DNA of 39,976 bases, from NCBI GenBank assembly GCA_964586225.1, contig CAZPHD010000029.1, positions 1 to 39,976 of the forward strand. Direction: 5' to 3'. Shown here piece by piece: positions 15,684-29,066 of the stretch. Both the position numbers and the translations under genes were made by a program. Each line of letters starts with the position of its first letter. The first letter of the stretch is position 1. Under the pieces are notes generated by a model. It did no database searches. It saw nothing but the letters and a program-made list of their open reading frames with translations, and had not been told where the DNA came from. This DNA comes from JANJUB01 sp964586225. GTDB lineage: Bacteria; Armatimonadota; Fimbriimonadia; Fimbriimonadales; Fimbriimonadaceae.

Positions 15684-16859
15684 GTGAAGCCGACCCAGAT
15701 CATCTTCATGAAGGAGCTTCGCGAAATGCTCCGCGACAAGCGTGTCCGAAGTGGTGCCCTCGTCACCCCGATGATCCTTGTTTTCTCGATTCTCCTTCTG
15801 TTCGGATTCATCATTGACACGTTGTCGCGCCCTGAAAACATCCGTCTCTCGGTGATCGGGTCGGGACCGCTTGTGGAGCAACTCAAGGAAGCCAAGGTCA
15901 ACGTTGAGGTCATCGACTCGGTTGAGGAAGCCGAGCGCAAGATTCGCGCGGGCGAGGTTCGACTGGTTTTGGAGATGCCAACCGATCGGGCCACGCCCGG
16001 CCACCAAGTCATCATCCGCGCCTACTACGACGATAAGGATGAGAAGGCTCAGATTCAGCTTTCTCAGTCGCGCGCAATCTTCAGCAAGGCCAGCCAAGAA
16101 GTGCTATTGCAGACCTTGGCCGCCAAAGGCTTGCCCCCTGAAGCCGCCGAGCCGATCAAGTTTGAAGAGAAGCCGATCAAAGTTGGCAGCGAAGCGAGCG
16201 CGAGCGACTTCGTGATCAAGCTCCTGCCCTACATCATCGTCATCTACGCATTCTATGGGGGCATGGGCTCGGTGGGCGACTTGGTCGCGGGCGAGAAAGA
16301 GAAGAAGACGCTCGAAACGCTACTCATCACGCCGGTCTCCCGAGTTGATATCGCGGTCGGCAAGTTTTTGGCGCTCGGCACACTGTGCCTCGCGTCAAGC
16401 TTAAGTGCGGTCGCGGGGCTGCTGATTGCTGGCGTCATCAAGCTCAAGATCTTTGAGAAGATCTTCCCCGATGGATTGGGGATTTCGGCGATGTCGCTCT
16501 TGCTCGTCGTGCTCGTGTTGCTCCCTGCGGTCGTGTTGTTTGCCTCGCTCATGCTCGCCATTTCCACGCGTTCGAAGAACTTACGCGAAGCTCAGACTCA
16601 GTTGACGCTCGCAAGCTTGATCGTGCTGATGCCCGCCATGTTCAGCCAGTTCATAGGGCTGACCGACTTTGCCAACGCGATGTGGGTGAATGCGGTGCCC
16701 GTCCTGAACACGGCCAACGGCATCCGCAACGTCCTCTTGGGCAAGCCGGAGTTCGTGCCGATTATGTTGGGCGTGTTGATCAACGGCCTGCTCGGTGTGG
16801 TCGCCTTAGCTTGGGCCATCCGCCTATTCAAGAAGGAGGCGGTACTCAACTCGACTTAG
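15684..16859 (+). CDS. natB: ABC-2 type membrane subunit, NatB-like
   Basis: This 391-residue permease starts at GTG 15684, one base after the natA stop; the longer open frame upstream lies inside natA and is rejected. One membrane helix near the N-terminus (TPMILVFSILLLFGFIID) is followed by a large extracytoplasmic domain (residues about 40-175), then five or so helices (LLPYIIVIYAFYGGMG, LALGTLCLASSLSAVAGLLI, MSLLLVVLVLLPAVVLFASL, TLASLIVLMPAMFSQFIGL and LGVLINGLLGVVALAWAIRL). The EKEKKTLETLLITPVSR segment is the typical ABC-2 coupling region. Together with NatA it forms an exporter; sodium as substrate is a family inference only. Confidence 0.88.
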   Translation: MKPTQIIFMKELREMLRDKRVRSGALVTPMILVFSILLLFGFIIDTLSRPENIRLSVIGSGPLVEQLKEAKVNVEVIDSVEEAERKIRAGEVRLVLEMPTDRATPGHQVIIRAYYDDKDEKAQIQLSQSRAIFSKASQEVLLQTLAAKGLPPEAAEPIKFEEKPIKVGSEASASDFVIKLLPYIIVIYAFYGGMGSVGDLVAGEKEKKTLETLLITPVSRVDIAVGKFLALGTLCLASSLSAVAGLLIAGVIKLKIFEKIFPDGLGISAMSLLLVVLVLLPAVVLFASLMLAISTRSKNLREAQTQLTLASLIVLMPAMFSQFIGLTDFANAMWVNAVPVLNTANGIRNVLLGKPEFVPIMLGVLINGLLGVVALAWAIRLFKKEAVLNST

Positions 16860-16937
16860 TCGGGGAAGGTTGCGTTCCGTCGCAGCCTAGGCGATACCCT
16901 CCGAAGGGCCAAAATGAACTCTTCGCCGCCGCAGACG

Positions 16938-16974
16938 TATAATAGGGATTGGGGACACCCCACAAGGAGCCGCA
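16938..16974 (+). promoter_or_regulatory. tatA promoter and ribosome-binding site (leadered type)
   Basis: A perfect TATAAT at 16938-16943 lies 31 bases before the ATG, and a strong Shine-Dalgarno AAGGAG (16964-16969) lies 5 bases before it. A small GGGGACACCCC hairpin sits between. This is one of the few classical leader and Shine-Dalgarno arrangements in the window and contrasts with the leaderless genes. Confidence 0.6.
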
Positions 16975-17229
16975 ATGGGATTGCCGATTTACACTGATTT
17001 CCTGGCTTGGACGCTCGGCGGCCAAGAACTGATCATCGTTCTGGTGATCGTGTTGCTCCTGTTTGGCGGCAAGAAGATCCCGGAGTTGCTCCACGGCGTG
17101 GGCAAGGGCGTTGGTGAACTCCAGAAGGGCATCAGCGAAGGCAAGCGCCAACTTGAGGACTCGTACAAGGAAGAGCTGAGCCGCAAAGAAGATCCCGCGC
17201 AAACGACCGACGAAGCTAAGCCCGCTTAA
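16975..17229 (+). CDS. tatA: Twin-arginine translocase subunit TatA/E
   Basis: This 84-residue protein has the TatA plan. One N-terminal membrane helix (ELIIVLVIVLLLFGGKKIPEL) carries the hinge FGGKKIPEL, in which FG is invariant in the family. An amphipathic helix (GVGKGVGELQKGISEG) and a charged tail follow. TatA forms the pore that moves folded proteins across the membrane. No tatC is nearby. Its 3' end overlaps the end of the convergent thyX gene by 14 bases. Confidence 0.92.
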   Translation: MGLPIYTDFLAWTLGGQELIIVLVIVLLLFGGKKIPELLHGVGKGVGELQKGISEGKRQLEDSYKEELSRKEDPAQTTDEAKPA

Positions 17230-18046
17230 GCTTCTCTAGCTTCGCCTCGAACTGAGCCCGCGGTCGATCTTCCATCTCAAACGCATGCCCTTCTAAGAGG
17301 GCGGCAAGCGCTTGCGCCTCGCTTCGCGAGAACTTGACGGCATGAAGCCGGTGCTCTTCAAAAGCCTCATAGGCCAGCGGCGCAACCGCCTTCGCACACC
17401 GAGCCATCGCCTCGGCGTAAACGCGAATCTCGTACTGCGCGTGTGAATCCATGCGGAGCGCGAGGAAGTGGAACAGGTTGTGGAGGTCGCACTGCCAATA
17501 CCACTCGGTGTAGAGCGACAGCGGCAGGTTGTTCCGCGCGATCTCGCGAGCAAGACCCTTCTCAATCATGCCTTCGTAGTGGGCGTAGACGGCGGCCTGA
17601 TCCTCGGCCATCTCGGCGATCATGGCGTCGGCGCCCTCCACGATTTCATCGCTGCGTGCCTGCTTGTTGTCATCGCTCTGGCCGCGCATCTGGCCCGGCT
17701 CGGGCAGATAGAACTCGTCCTTCATGATCGAGTAGCGACCGGAGATTTCGTTCAGGCGCGCGGTGCGGTGGCGCACCCATTGACGCGCGACAAAGATCGG
17801 CATCTTGGTGTGGAAGGTGAGGATGACCTGCTCGAACGGCGAGGTGTGCTCGTGGCGCATGAGGTAGTTGATCAGGCCGCGATCCTGGCGGAAGCTCTTC
17901 GTGCCTTCGCCGTAGCTCACGCGTGCCGACTGGACAATGCGCTGATCGCTGCCCATGTAGTCCACGAGCCGCACGAACCCCTTGTCCAGAACCTTGATCT
18001 CCTGATCAAGAAGCGCTTCTGCCTCATCCACGACGATTCTCGCCAT
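17216..18046 (-). CDS. thyX: Flavin-dependent thymidylate synthase ThyX
   Basis: ThyX makes dTMP from dUMP using FAD, NADPH and methylene-tetrahydrofolate. The signature RHRTARLNEISGRYS (residues 92-106) is the family motif R-H-R-x(2)-x-x-N-E-x-S-x-R-Y; the usual Ser at the sixth position is Arg here. Other elements are RHEHTSPFEQ and WQCDLHNLFHFLALRMDSHAQ. The length of 276 residues is normal for the longer ThyX class. CATAAT ends 6 bases before the ATG, so it is probably leaderless. With the B12-dependent ribonucleotide reductase nearby, it supplies DNA precursors by oxygen-independent routes. Confidence 0.95.
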   Translation of the reverse strand: MARIVVDEAEALLDQEIKVLDKGFVRLVDYMGSDQRIVQSARVSYGEGTKSFRQDRGLINYLMRHEHTSPFEQVILTFHTKMPIFVARQWVRHRTARLNEISGRYSIMKDEFYLPEPGQMRGQSDDNKQARSDEIVEGADAMIAEMAEDQAAVYAHYEGMIEKGLAREIARNNLPLSLYTEWYWQCDLHNLFHFLALRMDSHAQYEIRVYAEAMARCAKAVAPLAYEAFEEHRLHAVKFSRSEAQALAALLEGHAFEMEDRPRAQFEAKLEKLKRA

Positions 18047-18060
18047 AGGATCATTATGGA

Positions 18061-18164
18061 ATGGTTCGGGTTGGCTCGGGTTTGTTTGGGTTCGCTTTCG
18101 GAAGATGCCCGCTAATCCGAGCTAACCCGAACCCATCCGAGCCAATCCGAACTATCCCTAACCC
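18061..18164. repeat. Inverted arrays of a GC-rich decamer repeat
   Basis: The left array (18061-18100) has four 10-base units ending in TTCGGG, CTCGGG, TTTGGG and TTTCG. The right array (18111-18164) has five or more units in the opposite orientation: GCTAATCCGA, GCTAACCCGA, ACCCATCCGA, GCCAATCCGA, ACTATCCCTA. The two can pair as a long imperfect hairpin. The end of the next gene, including its stop codon (18158-18160), lies in the right array. The same unit family forms a coding array inside nrdJ (25391-25460). Confidence 0.8.
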
Positions 18165-18655
18165 AGGCCCAACTGCCGCCGCACCAGCGATAGCCCCAGC
18201 CGGCACGCTTCGAACTCTTCACTCAGCCGTCGGAACACCGGAGCCTCGTCGGCGTACCGTCCATGGTCAAACGTCGACACCACGTAGTAGCTATACGCAC
18301 CTTGCTTCTCGCAGTCAATGACCCGGTCCGGGGCGGGGAGCGTCTGAAGCTGCTCAGGAAACATGCCGCTCCAAAACAGCAGGAAGTCGCCGACATGCTT
18401 GTGGACCTCGCGCTCGCGGTCGAACGAGCTCGCCTTGAGCCGGATATCGCCCTCGGCCACCATGTCGGTGACCGTTTTGATCGGCCGGCCCGCTTCGTCG
18501 CGAAGCTTGTAGATGTCGTCAAAGTGGACGAAATCCGCAAGCAAGTCACCCAGATAGGCTTCGACCTGCTCGTCTTTCAGGCCGAGTTTGTCGTGGAGCG
18601 AAGCATGTACCGCCTCGCGAAACCACATCTTGATGGCATTTGTCGCTCTGTCCAT
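18158..18655 (-). CDS. Hypothetical cytoplasmic protein
   Basis: I do not recognise this 165-residue soluble protein. I chose the ATG at 18655 because a good Shine-Dalgarno (GAGGTG) lies 6 bases upstream. The open frame extends to 18778, but that would overlap the next gene. It is mixed helix and strand with a conserved-looking middle (HFDDIYKLRDEAGRPI and EREVHKHVGDFLLFWSGMFP) and an end GLSLVRRQLGLG. The LLFWSGMFPE segment suggests a structured soluble fold, not a membrane span. Its stop codon is supplied by a decamer repeat, so the C-terminus may differ from that of homologues. Confidence 0.6.
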   Translation of the reverse strand: MDRATNAIKMWFREAVHASLHDKLGLKDEQVEAYLGDLLADFVHFDDIYKLRDEAGRPIKTVTDMVAEGDIRLKASSFDREREVHKHVGDFLLFWSGMFPEQLQTLPAPDRVIDCEKQGAYSYYVVSTFDHGRYADEAPVFRRLSEEFEACRLGLSLVRRQLGLG

Positions 18656-18753
18656 AAGGTTCACCTCATTGCCGATGAACTCGCGGCATCCCGCCGCTAC
18701 TTTCGGTATTCCATACAGACTCGCGATCGTCGGTCCAGGTTTCGCAAAACTGA

Positions 18754-20520
18754 TCAATCTAAGCGATGTCCGGACCAAGGGTTGCCCTTGATCCCGTCCT
18801 TCTTATCGGAGGAATACTCGCCCGTGAACGACTTGCCGTCGCCGCGCATGCGGAACGTGCCCGTGCCCGCGTCTCCGCCCGCCTTCCACTTAAACGTGAG
18901 CGTCTTGGCCTTCACGGTGCCCTCTAGGGTGCCGCTGCCGGACGCGTGGGTCCAGCTTCCCGTGACCTTGTCACCGCTCTGCGACATCGTCAGATCGTGC
19001 TTGTAACCGATCCGTCCGACCATCGAATGCCACTTCCCGTTGAAGTTCGCCAAGGTGGCCGGTACGGGATCGGTTTTCTCTTTCTCGCCCGTCACTTCGG
19101 TCGGTTGTGACTGACCCACGAAGGCGCTGTAAGAGTTCGACTGCTTCGTCAACTTGCACTTGAACATCTGGGCCGTGCCATCCTTGCGCTTGACCTCGAC
19201 GAACACATCACCGATCGGCATTTTTGACCATGTGTACGGCACTCCGGGGCGTAACGAAACGGGCGTCAGCCCGATCATCGGCACGTAGCTGGCCTTTCCC
19301 TGAGCGTCTCGAACTGACTGCTTGACGGTTGCCGTGACGGGATCGGTGGAGCCGCGCGTCACGAACACCAAGTCGCCAACGAGAACCCAGTTGTCGCGCT
19401 GCTCGGCATTCGCAAGGTGACCGTTGGCATCGAGGTCATATGGGTAGTGGTGAGCCGGAATCTCCTCATACAGACCTCGCTCGTCCATCTCATCGATGAC
19501 GGCATCTATGGCATCCTCGACGTTCGGCCCGTCTTTGTGCTTCTGCAGGTCCTCCATGCTGAGGCCGATGCCCATGTCCGCCGCGATCTTGGCAAGTTCC
19601 TCATGATTCACCAGGGAGAGCGTCACCTTGTCGATGTCAACGCCTTTGCTGCGTGCGTAGTAGCGGATGAAGATCTGGCGCTGCAAGTCGGTCTTGATCG
19701 GCTCAGGTGGTTTGTTGATTCGGGCGAGGCGGTCCACGAGGCCATCAAACTCCAGCATGTTATAAGCGCGTGGAATCTGGTGAGGAGAAGCGACCTTCAT
19801 GAACTGAATCAACCGTTGATTCACAGTACGACACAGATCCTTCACGCCATAGGTTCGCGAGCCAACCCAGTCGGTGGTGCTTCCAACGGAGATGCCACGG
19901 TCGATGTGCGTCTTGAAGATATCGGGTGAAAACGGGTTGTGGCCCCATGTCGTGCCGTATCCCTTGTGCGGCTCCTCATCTTGAAACGCATGAAGAAACA
20001 CGCCGACGTTGCCCACTGCGGGTGCACTCGTGAACAGGAACTCGAGTTGCTTGCGAACATCTCCTTGGGCGAGAATCGCGTCAACCCCGTTTCCCACCAC
20101 GTCATCGTGGACCAGCTCGTTTCGAAACGCGTGAAACCTGAACCGAGCGTTCGTTGCGGTTTCGCGCATGTTCTTGAGAGTCAGTTCGCCAACGAGAAAC
20201 TTCTCCATCTTGAAGCCGGCCGCATGACCGAGCACCGTTCGGATCGAGCGGATTCCAAACTCGGCAAAGTCCACCAGTCCCTCGCCTCGATCCGCTAGCA
20301 GCGACACCTGCCCGTGGCTCTGAACGGGCTCGGTGTGTTCGTCCCAATCAACGCTGCTGCAAGCGCTTGCGATTCGGAACGACTGCTCGGGCGTGTAGCC
20401 ACTTTGGCGCGCGATATAGTAGGTCAGTGCATAGTGAACGTCGTCGTAGTAGGCGAAGGCCTGACCCGAGAAGCCCAGCGCGATGGCCAGACCCATGAGT
20501 CGTAGCGATGTGGTTTTCAT
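18754..20520 (-). CDS. Secreted protein, DUF6765-like N-terminal region
   Basis: With the ATG at 20520 this is a 588-residue protein with a signal peptide (MKTTSLRLMGLAIALGFSGQ, cleavage near AFA). The next part (YYDDVHYALTYYIARQSGY, ASACSSVDWDEHTEP) and a later VGVFLHAFQDEEPHKGYGTT resemble proteins with spaced His and Asp that fold like phospholipase C or S1/P1 zinc hydrolases (the DUF6765 type); this is a tentative match. The middle part is unrecognised. The last 110 residues (NFNGKWHSMVGRIGY to KGNPWSGHRLD) form a small beta-barrel-like domain with repeated T-x-T-x-G patterns, like lipocalin-type add-ons. TATAAT ends 6 bases before the ATG. Confidence 0.6.
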   Translation of the reverse strand: MKTTSLRLMGLAIALGFSGQAFAYYDDVHYALTYYIARQSGYTPEQSFRIASACSSVDWDEHTEPVQSHGQVSLLADRGEGLVDFAEFGIRSIRTVLGHAAGFKMEKFLVGELTLKNMRETATNARFRFHAFRNELVHDDVVGNGVDAILAQGDVRKQLEFLFTSAPAVGNVGVFLHAFQDEEPHKGYGTTWGHNPFSPDIFKTHIDRGISVGSTTDWVGSRTYGVKDLCRTVNQRLIQFMKVASPHQIPRAYNMLEFDGLVDRLARINKPPEPIKTDLQRQIFIRYYARSKGVDIDKVTLSLVNHEELAKIAADMGIGLSMEDLQKHKDGPNVEDAIDAVIDEMDERGLYEEIPAHHYPYDLDANGHLANAEQRDNWVLVGDLVFVTRGSTDPVTATVKQSVRDAQGKASYVPMIGLTPVSLRPGVPYTWSKMPIGDVFVEVKRKDGTAQMFKCKLTKQSNSYSAFVGQSQPTEVTGEKEKTDPVPATLANFNGKWHSMVGRIGYKHDLTMSQSGDKVTGSWTHASGSGTLEGTVKAKTLTFKWKAGGDAGTGTFRMRGDGKSFTGEYSSDKKDGIKGNPWSGHRLD

Positions 20521-20526
20521 ACAAGC

Positions 20527-20532
20527 ATTATA
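20527..20532 (-). promoter_or_regulatory. TATAAT -10 box of a leaderless gene
   Basis: On the minus strand a perfect TATAAT ends 6 bases before the ATG at 20520. There is no Shine-Dalgarno. Confidence 0.6.
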
Positions 20533-20679
20533 AGCCAGCCTAACTGACGTTCTCGACAAGAAAATTGAGATCCGGTCGACCTTTCCCCACCCGAGTCGGC
20601 ATTATCCCCATTTCACGAAAAACATGGGGAAGAAAGGCGCGTCTTTCTCTTCCGCTGATCCGTCGTGATACTCTGCAAA

Positions 20680-20695
20680 CCCCAAGATATGGTGG
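20680..20695. promoter_or_regulatory. Possible NrdR-box-like palindrome upstream of nrdJ
   Basis: A 16-base imperfect palindrome CCCCAAGATATGGTGG lies about 70 bases before the nrdJ start. NrdR boxes are 16-base palindromes with an AT-rich centre and usually come in pairs; I find only one, so the call is weak. Confidence 0.2.
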
Positions 20696-20766
20696 TTTCG
20701 CGCCGTTCAAAGCCCTAGATTTGGATTCAAGGGAACCTGAGCGCGCGTAGGAACATGAGGACACGG

Positions 20767-25602
<4,836 letters not shown>

Positions 25603-25604
25603 GG

Positions 25605-25844
25605 TTGAAGACGACGCGTTACTTCACCGAGCAGGTGCGGCGTAAGCGTCCCTACATTCAGGACGAGTGGATTGAGTCCGTCTTGGCGGAGCCAGAGGCT
25701 ACAGAGGTGGAGGAATCGGGCCGCATCAGGCATTGGGGATTCATTCTTGAGATCGAGAAGTATCTGCGGGTCGTAACGCTTGAAGACGGGGAAACTGTGC
25801 ACAATGCGTTTCCGGATCGTCGTTATAAGGGGCAACACTCATGA
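25605..25844 (+). CDS. Small protein paired with DUF2283 (DUF4258-like, toxin-type candidate)
   Basis: A 79-residue protein that starts with TTG just after the nrdJ stop (2 bases between). Its pattern (YFTEQVRRKRPYI, W-I-x-x-V-L-A-x-P, GRIRHWGFI, YLRVVTLEDG, VHNAFPDRRYKG) is one I associate with short RelE-fold or DUF4258-like proteins that sit before DUF2283 genes. The strand-turn-strand ending with V-H-N-A-F-P-D-R fits a small nuclease-type fold, but function is an inference. The stop overlaps the next ATG by 4 bases (ATGA), so the two are coupled. The start codon is uncertain; an in-frame GTG lies about 30 bases further on. Confidence 0.6.
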   Translation: MKTTRYFTEQVRRKRPYIQDEWIESVLAEPEATEVEESGRIRHWGFILEIEKYLRVVTLEDGETVHNAFPDRRYKGQHS

Positions 25845-26056
25845 AGATGCATTACTACAAGGAAACCGACTCGCTCTACATCGAGCTGTCTGGCCAACCC
25901 TCAGCCGACTCGAACGAAGTTGCCCCAGGCATCGTGGTTGACTTTGACTCTGCGGGCAACATCGTCGGCATTGACATCGACAACGCGAGCAAGAAGGTCG
26001 ACCTGACCAAGCTAGAGGCGGTTGATCTGCCGTTTACGAGCGTCGCCGTCGCATAA
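25841..26056 (+). CDS. DUF2283 family protein (antitoxin-type candidate)
   Basis: This 71-residue protein begins MKMHYYKETDSLYIELSGQP and continues EVAPGIVVDFDSAGNIVGID, then IDNASKKVDL. This is the DUF2283 pattern: Y-D/E-x-x-x-D-x-L-Y-I-x-L, then G-x-x-x-D-x-D-x-x-G-x-x-V-G-I-x-I-x-x-A-S-K. It overlaps the previous gene by ATGA. Small two-gene pairs of this kind are suspected toxin-antitoxin modules. Alternatively it is a stand-alone small regulatory protein. Confidence 0.8.
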   Translation: MKMHYYKETDSLYIELSGQPSADSNEVAPGIVVDFDSAGNIVGIDIDNASKKVDLTKLEAVDLPFTSVAVA

Positions 26057-26099
26057 GTCAAACGCCATGCAGGATTTCCGAGGTCGACGGCAGAACCTT

Positions 26100-26591
26100 A
26101 TGAACATGGTCCGCAACCTTGCCTTCCTCTGCGTGCTCGTCCTCTGCGTCTCCTGCTCGTCATCGAAGGGCGACTCTGGCAAAACCGTCTACCGAGACGG
26201 CCAACCCGCGGCGACCCACGTGCCTGACGGCGACCCGGAAATGGCAGCCGCCGAGGCCACAGCGCGGGAGTCTCTGCCCGAGTTTATCGCCGAGCTTAAG
26301 AAGGAACTGGCCAAACCGACGACTCAACTCGAGTTCTCGATCAAGACCGCGTTCCCCCACGATGACTCGTTCGAGCATATGTGGGTGGACGTGGAGAGAT
26401 TCGAGAACGGCGTGTTTCACGGCACCCTCGGCAATGAGCCGCTCTACATCAAGAGCATGAAACTCGGCGAATCCGTGCAGGTGAAGCAAGACGCGGTCGA
26501 GGACTGGATCATCGTTGACGACGCCGGCAACATGCGCGGCGGCTTCACGGCGAAGTTGCTCATGGAGCGAGAAGAAGCGAAAGGAAAGTGA
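26100..26591 (+). CDS. DUF2314 lipoprotein
   Basis: A 163-residue lipoprotein. The signal segment VRNLAFLCVLVLCVSC has a good lipobox (L-C-V-S-C, with the Cys as the lipid-bearing residue), followed by a short Ser/Gly linker. The folded part has FPHDDSFEHMWVDVERFEN, FHGTLGNEPLYIKSMKLGES and DWIIVDDAGNMRGGFTAK, the DUF2314 pattern of E-H-M-W-V, L-x-N-E-P and D-W. The DUF2314 role is unknown. I chose ATG 26100; ATG 26067 and ATG 26106 are in the same frame and also possible. Confidence 0.8.
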   Translation: MNMVRNLAFLCVLVLCVSCSSSKGDSGKTVYRDGQPAATHVPDGDPEMAAAEATARESLPEFIAELKKELAKPTTQLEFSIKTAFPHDDSFEHMWVDVERFENGVFHGTLGNEPLYIKSMKLGESVQVKQDAVEDWIIVDDAGNMRGGFTAKLLMEREEAKGK

Positions 26592-26679
26592 GATTGTGTA
26601 GCGAGTTTCAGTCTACACATCGCCAATGTTCAACCTCAGTTGCCAGTAGCACTTGGAGTGCCAAGGAGCACTGTCCGGG

Positions 26680-28809
26680 ATGAGCCTGTGGATCGACCTC
26701 CCAGTTGTCGACGAAGCCGAAGATGAACTTGGAAGGGGCCCGTTTGCCGCCCTCGTGGCGGCTGCTCTTCTGGTTCAGAATAAGCGTCGAGCGACAATCG
26801 TCGGCTTGACTGGCGGATGGGGCACGGGTAAGAGCACCGTCGCTAACTTCGTGGTACAGCGGGTGAAGTCCGCTGATCCCGATATCAAAGTGATCCCGTT
26901 CGAACCCTGGATGGTGAGCACGTCGGAAGCTCTTGCCCGAGAGTTCTTCAAGGAACTGGGAAAGGCGGCATTACCGACGGACGACTCCAAAGGGTCCAAG
27001 GAGAAACGAGCTCGATTCTACAAGTACACGGCTCTGACCCTGGATGCACTTGCCCTAACGACTGATGCGGTTGGAACAGTTGGGGTTCCGTTTGCAAGAT
27101 TGGCAAGTAAGGGGCTGAAAGACAGCAAGAAGGCAATCGACATTGCTGCGAAGGGACTCGAAGCCCAAGCGAATCAACCCACGCTCAGGGAAGCTCGGGA
27201 CACGCTGAGCCAGGCTCTAGTCGAGCTCGAAAAAAAGGTCATTGTCGTGATCGACGACATCGACCGCCTCAACAAGGAAGAAGTTCGGACGGTCTTTCAG
27301 ATCATCAAGGCATGCGCGGACTTTCCCAATGTTCGATACCTCCTGCTCTATGATCGGGACCAAGTTATTCACGCCCTGAAGGATTCGGTCAACGACGCCG
27401 ACGCCTTCTTAGAGAAGATTGTTGGGCAGGCGTTTGACCTTCCACTTTCCACGAAGCAGCAGCGAGAAGCAATTCTGAAAAGGCACCTGGAAGCACTTCA
27501 GATTCACGACCTGAAGGGGAAGCCACTAGGCCGGTTGCAAGAGGTATTTCGAAGTGTCCTCCTACCAGGACTTCCCACCGTTCGTCATGTGAAGCGATTT
27601 GTAGGAACCGTTGCATCACTACTGCCCGGTGTGATCGTGGATCAGTATCGCAACGTCGATCCGGCGGACTTCCTTGCGCTGGAATTCCTTCGACAGTACG
27701 TTCCCAAGCTCTACAACGTGTTGCGAGAAGAAGAGACACCGGTTCCTGGTGGCCTGGTCTATGAGATGGCTAACTCTGAGAAGTTGGAGCAGCAGCGCAA
27801 AGCGGCACGAACGGCGGCGATTCCCCCTGATCAACCCATGATGATGCTTGCGACCGAGGCGCTAGCCATCCTGAACGATGACGTTGAGAACTTCGCGGGT
27901 GCGAGTAGAGCGTGGACGTTGCGGCAGCACAAGGAGAGGCGTTTTGCATCCGAGCATTGGAAGGCCGTATACCTTGGGTTTCATTCCGGCCGAGCATCCT
28001 TGAAAGATGAGGACTGGGGTGCGATGCGGGAAACGCTGACGGACGTCGATCAGGAACGATTGTGGCTCAAGCGCCTCTCAGAACCCGAAGATCGCACGAT
28101 CTTCGCAGAAGCAGTAGCTGACCGCGCGGACGCTTTGACAGTAGATGAGGCTAAGGTTCTCCTTGAGGCCGTTGTTGCTTGGGGCGAGGTCCAAGTCTCA
28201 GAAGAGTATGATCTACTTGCTGGCGTCAGGGACCCTATGAGCGCTGTGTGGCTCATTGGAACGGCATGCCTGGTCCGCATCACCAAAGATGAGGACACTG
28301 TCGACTTCATGCTAGATGTCTTGAAGAGGACTGAGGCTGTAGCGTGCCTCGGATACATCAGCGGCATGGAGCATGAGCTGATCAAGAAACTTCGATCTCG
28401 GGGTGACTGGACGACGGCCGATCGATTCCGGGCATTGTCCGAGAAGCTAACTCCAATGCTTCGAGAAGTCGTGGAGTCGGACAAGGTCTTTGAGCATCCA
28501 AGCCCAGACGAGTTCCTGCTTGCGTGGCACTGGATGGACGGACAAGATGCCTACTCAAAGTGGTTCGACCAGATTTCAGAGTCTCCAGAGCGCCTTGCCA
28601 AGTATGTCAATCGTGTCATGGCTCTTAGAAAGAAGCAGGTAGGCTTCAGCGGCTGGGGCGGTGAAACCGATAGTGCATTCTTTAAGGGGCTCGAAACCCT
28701 CGATGACTCTTTGCTAACCGAGGATGGCATTTGGGCAAGAGACTACTGCCTGAAGACCATGCGTCAAAACGCTGGGCTCGTTGAACGCGAGCGAGATGAG
28801 GTCGACTGA
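26680..28809 (+). CDS. KAP family P-loop NTPase
   Basis: A 709-residue ATPase of the KAP class, proteins linked to phage exclusion and mobile elements. Walker A is GGWGTGKS (residues 45-52) and Walker B is VIVVIDDIDRL (187-197), the D-D-I-D-R pattern typical of KAP. Other elements are FEPWMVSTSEALAREFF after Walker A and YLLLYDRDQVI, plus KIVGQAFDLPLS before the lid. There is no clear membrane segment, unlike many KAP proteins. ATG 26680 has AAGGAG 11 bases upstream; an earlier TTG (26653) is less likely. Codon use looks less GC-rich than in neighbours. A broken gene fragment and a palindromic repeat follow it, which suggests an acquired defence-type patch. Confidence 0.8.
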   Translation: MSLWIDLPVVDEAEDELGRGPFAALVAAALLVQNKRRATIVGLTGGWGTGKSTVANFVVQRVKSADPDIKVIPFEPWMVSTSEALAREFFKELGKAALPTDDSKGSKEKRARFYKYTALTLDALALTTDAVGTVGVPFARLASKGLKDSKKAIDIAAKGLEAQANQPTLREARDTLSQALVELEKKVIVVIDDIDRLNKEEVRTVFQIIKACADFPNVRYLLLYDRDQVIHALKDSVNDADAFLEKIVGQAFDLPLSTKQQREAILKRHLEALQIHDLKGKPLGRLQEVFRSVLLPGLPTVRHVKRFVGTVASLLPGVIVDQYRNVDPADFLALEFLRQYVPKLYNVLREEETPVPGGLVYEMANSEKLEQQRKAARTAAIPPDQPMMMLATEALAILNDDVENFAGASRAWTLRQHKERRFASEHWKAVYLGFHSGRASLKDEDWGAMRETLTDVDQERLWLKRLSEPEDRTIFAEAVADRADALTVDEAKVLLEAVVAWGEVQVSEEYDLLAGVRDPMSAVWLIGTACLVRITKDEDTVDFMLDVLKRTEAVACLGYISGMEHELIKKLRSRGDWTTADRFRALSEKLTPMLREVVESDKVFEHPSPDEFLLAWHWMDGQDAYSKWFDQISESPERLAKYVNRVMALRKKQVGFSGWGGETDSAFFKGLETLDDSLLTEDGIWARDYCLKTMRQNAGLVERERDEVD

Positions 28810-28811
28810 CC

Positions 28812-29047
28812 TACTTGGTTTCCCAAGCCGGCGGCACGGGGCATCGGAACCTCGGCAACCCGCTCTACTACCTCCAGGACATGTGCCACGAGCGGGAGTG
28901 GCCGACGTACACCGTGTTCGTGGTGCGCAAAGTCGGCAACCGGCGGGGGTTGCCGGCGCGGGGGTGTGCGTGATGACCCGCGAGGAAGTGGACGCCGAGA
29001 TCGCCCGCATCCGCGCGGTGGATTGGCCGATCGAGCCGTGGTGGTGA
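28812..29047 (+). pseudogene. Broken gene fragment next to the KAP NTPase
   Basis: Directly after the KAP stop, one frame reads YLVSQAGGTGHRNLGNPLYY, then LQDMCHEREWPTYTVFVVRK and ends RRGLPARGCA at 28972. The next frame continues MTREEVDAEIARIRAVDW and ends PIEPWW at 29047. Together they resemble the end of one small domain that I associate with endonuclease-type or accessory proteins (pattern of L-P-x-L-T-x-x-V-V, then G-x-P-x-x-G, then an F/V-D-W end). The N-terminal part is missing, and a frameshift, or a TGATG overlap, splits the rest. I treat it as a remnant. Confidence 0.45.
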
Positions 29048-29066
29048 TTGGTCACGCTTGTATCTA

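Noticed and set aside
20521..20766. Cobalamin riboswitch upstream of the B12-dependent reductase
   Set aside because: It would be expected by function, but no B12-box-like sequence or suitable multi-branch fold is visible in the 246 bases.
28812..28974. A second selenoprotein with TGA read-through at the fragment after the KAP gene
   Set aside because: Two TGA codons in a row follow GCA, no bSECIS-like hairpin is seen, and the matching continuation is in another frame.
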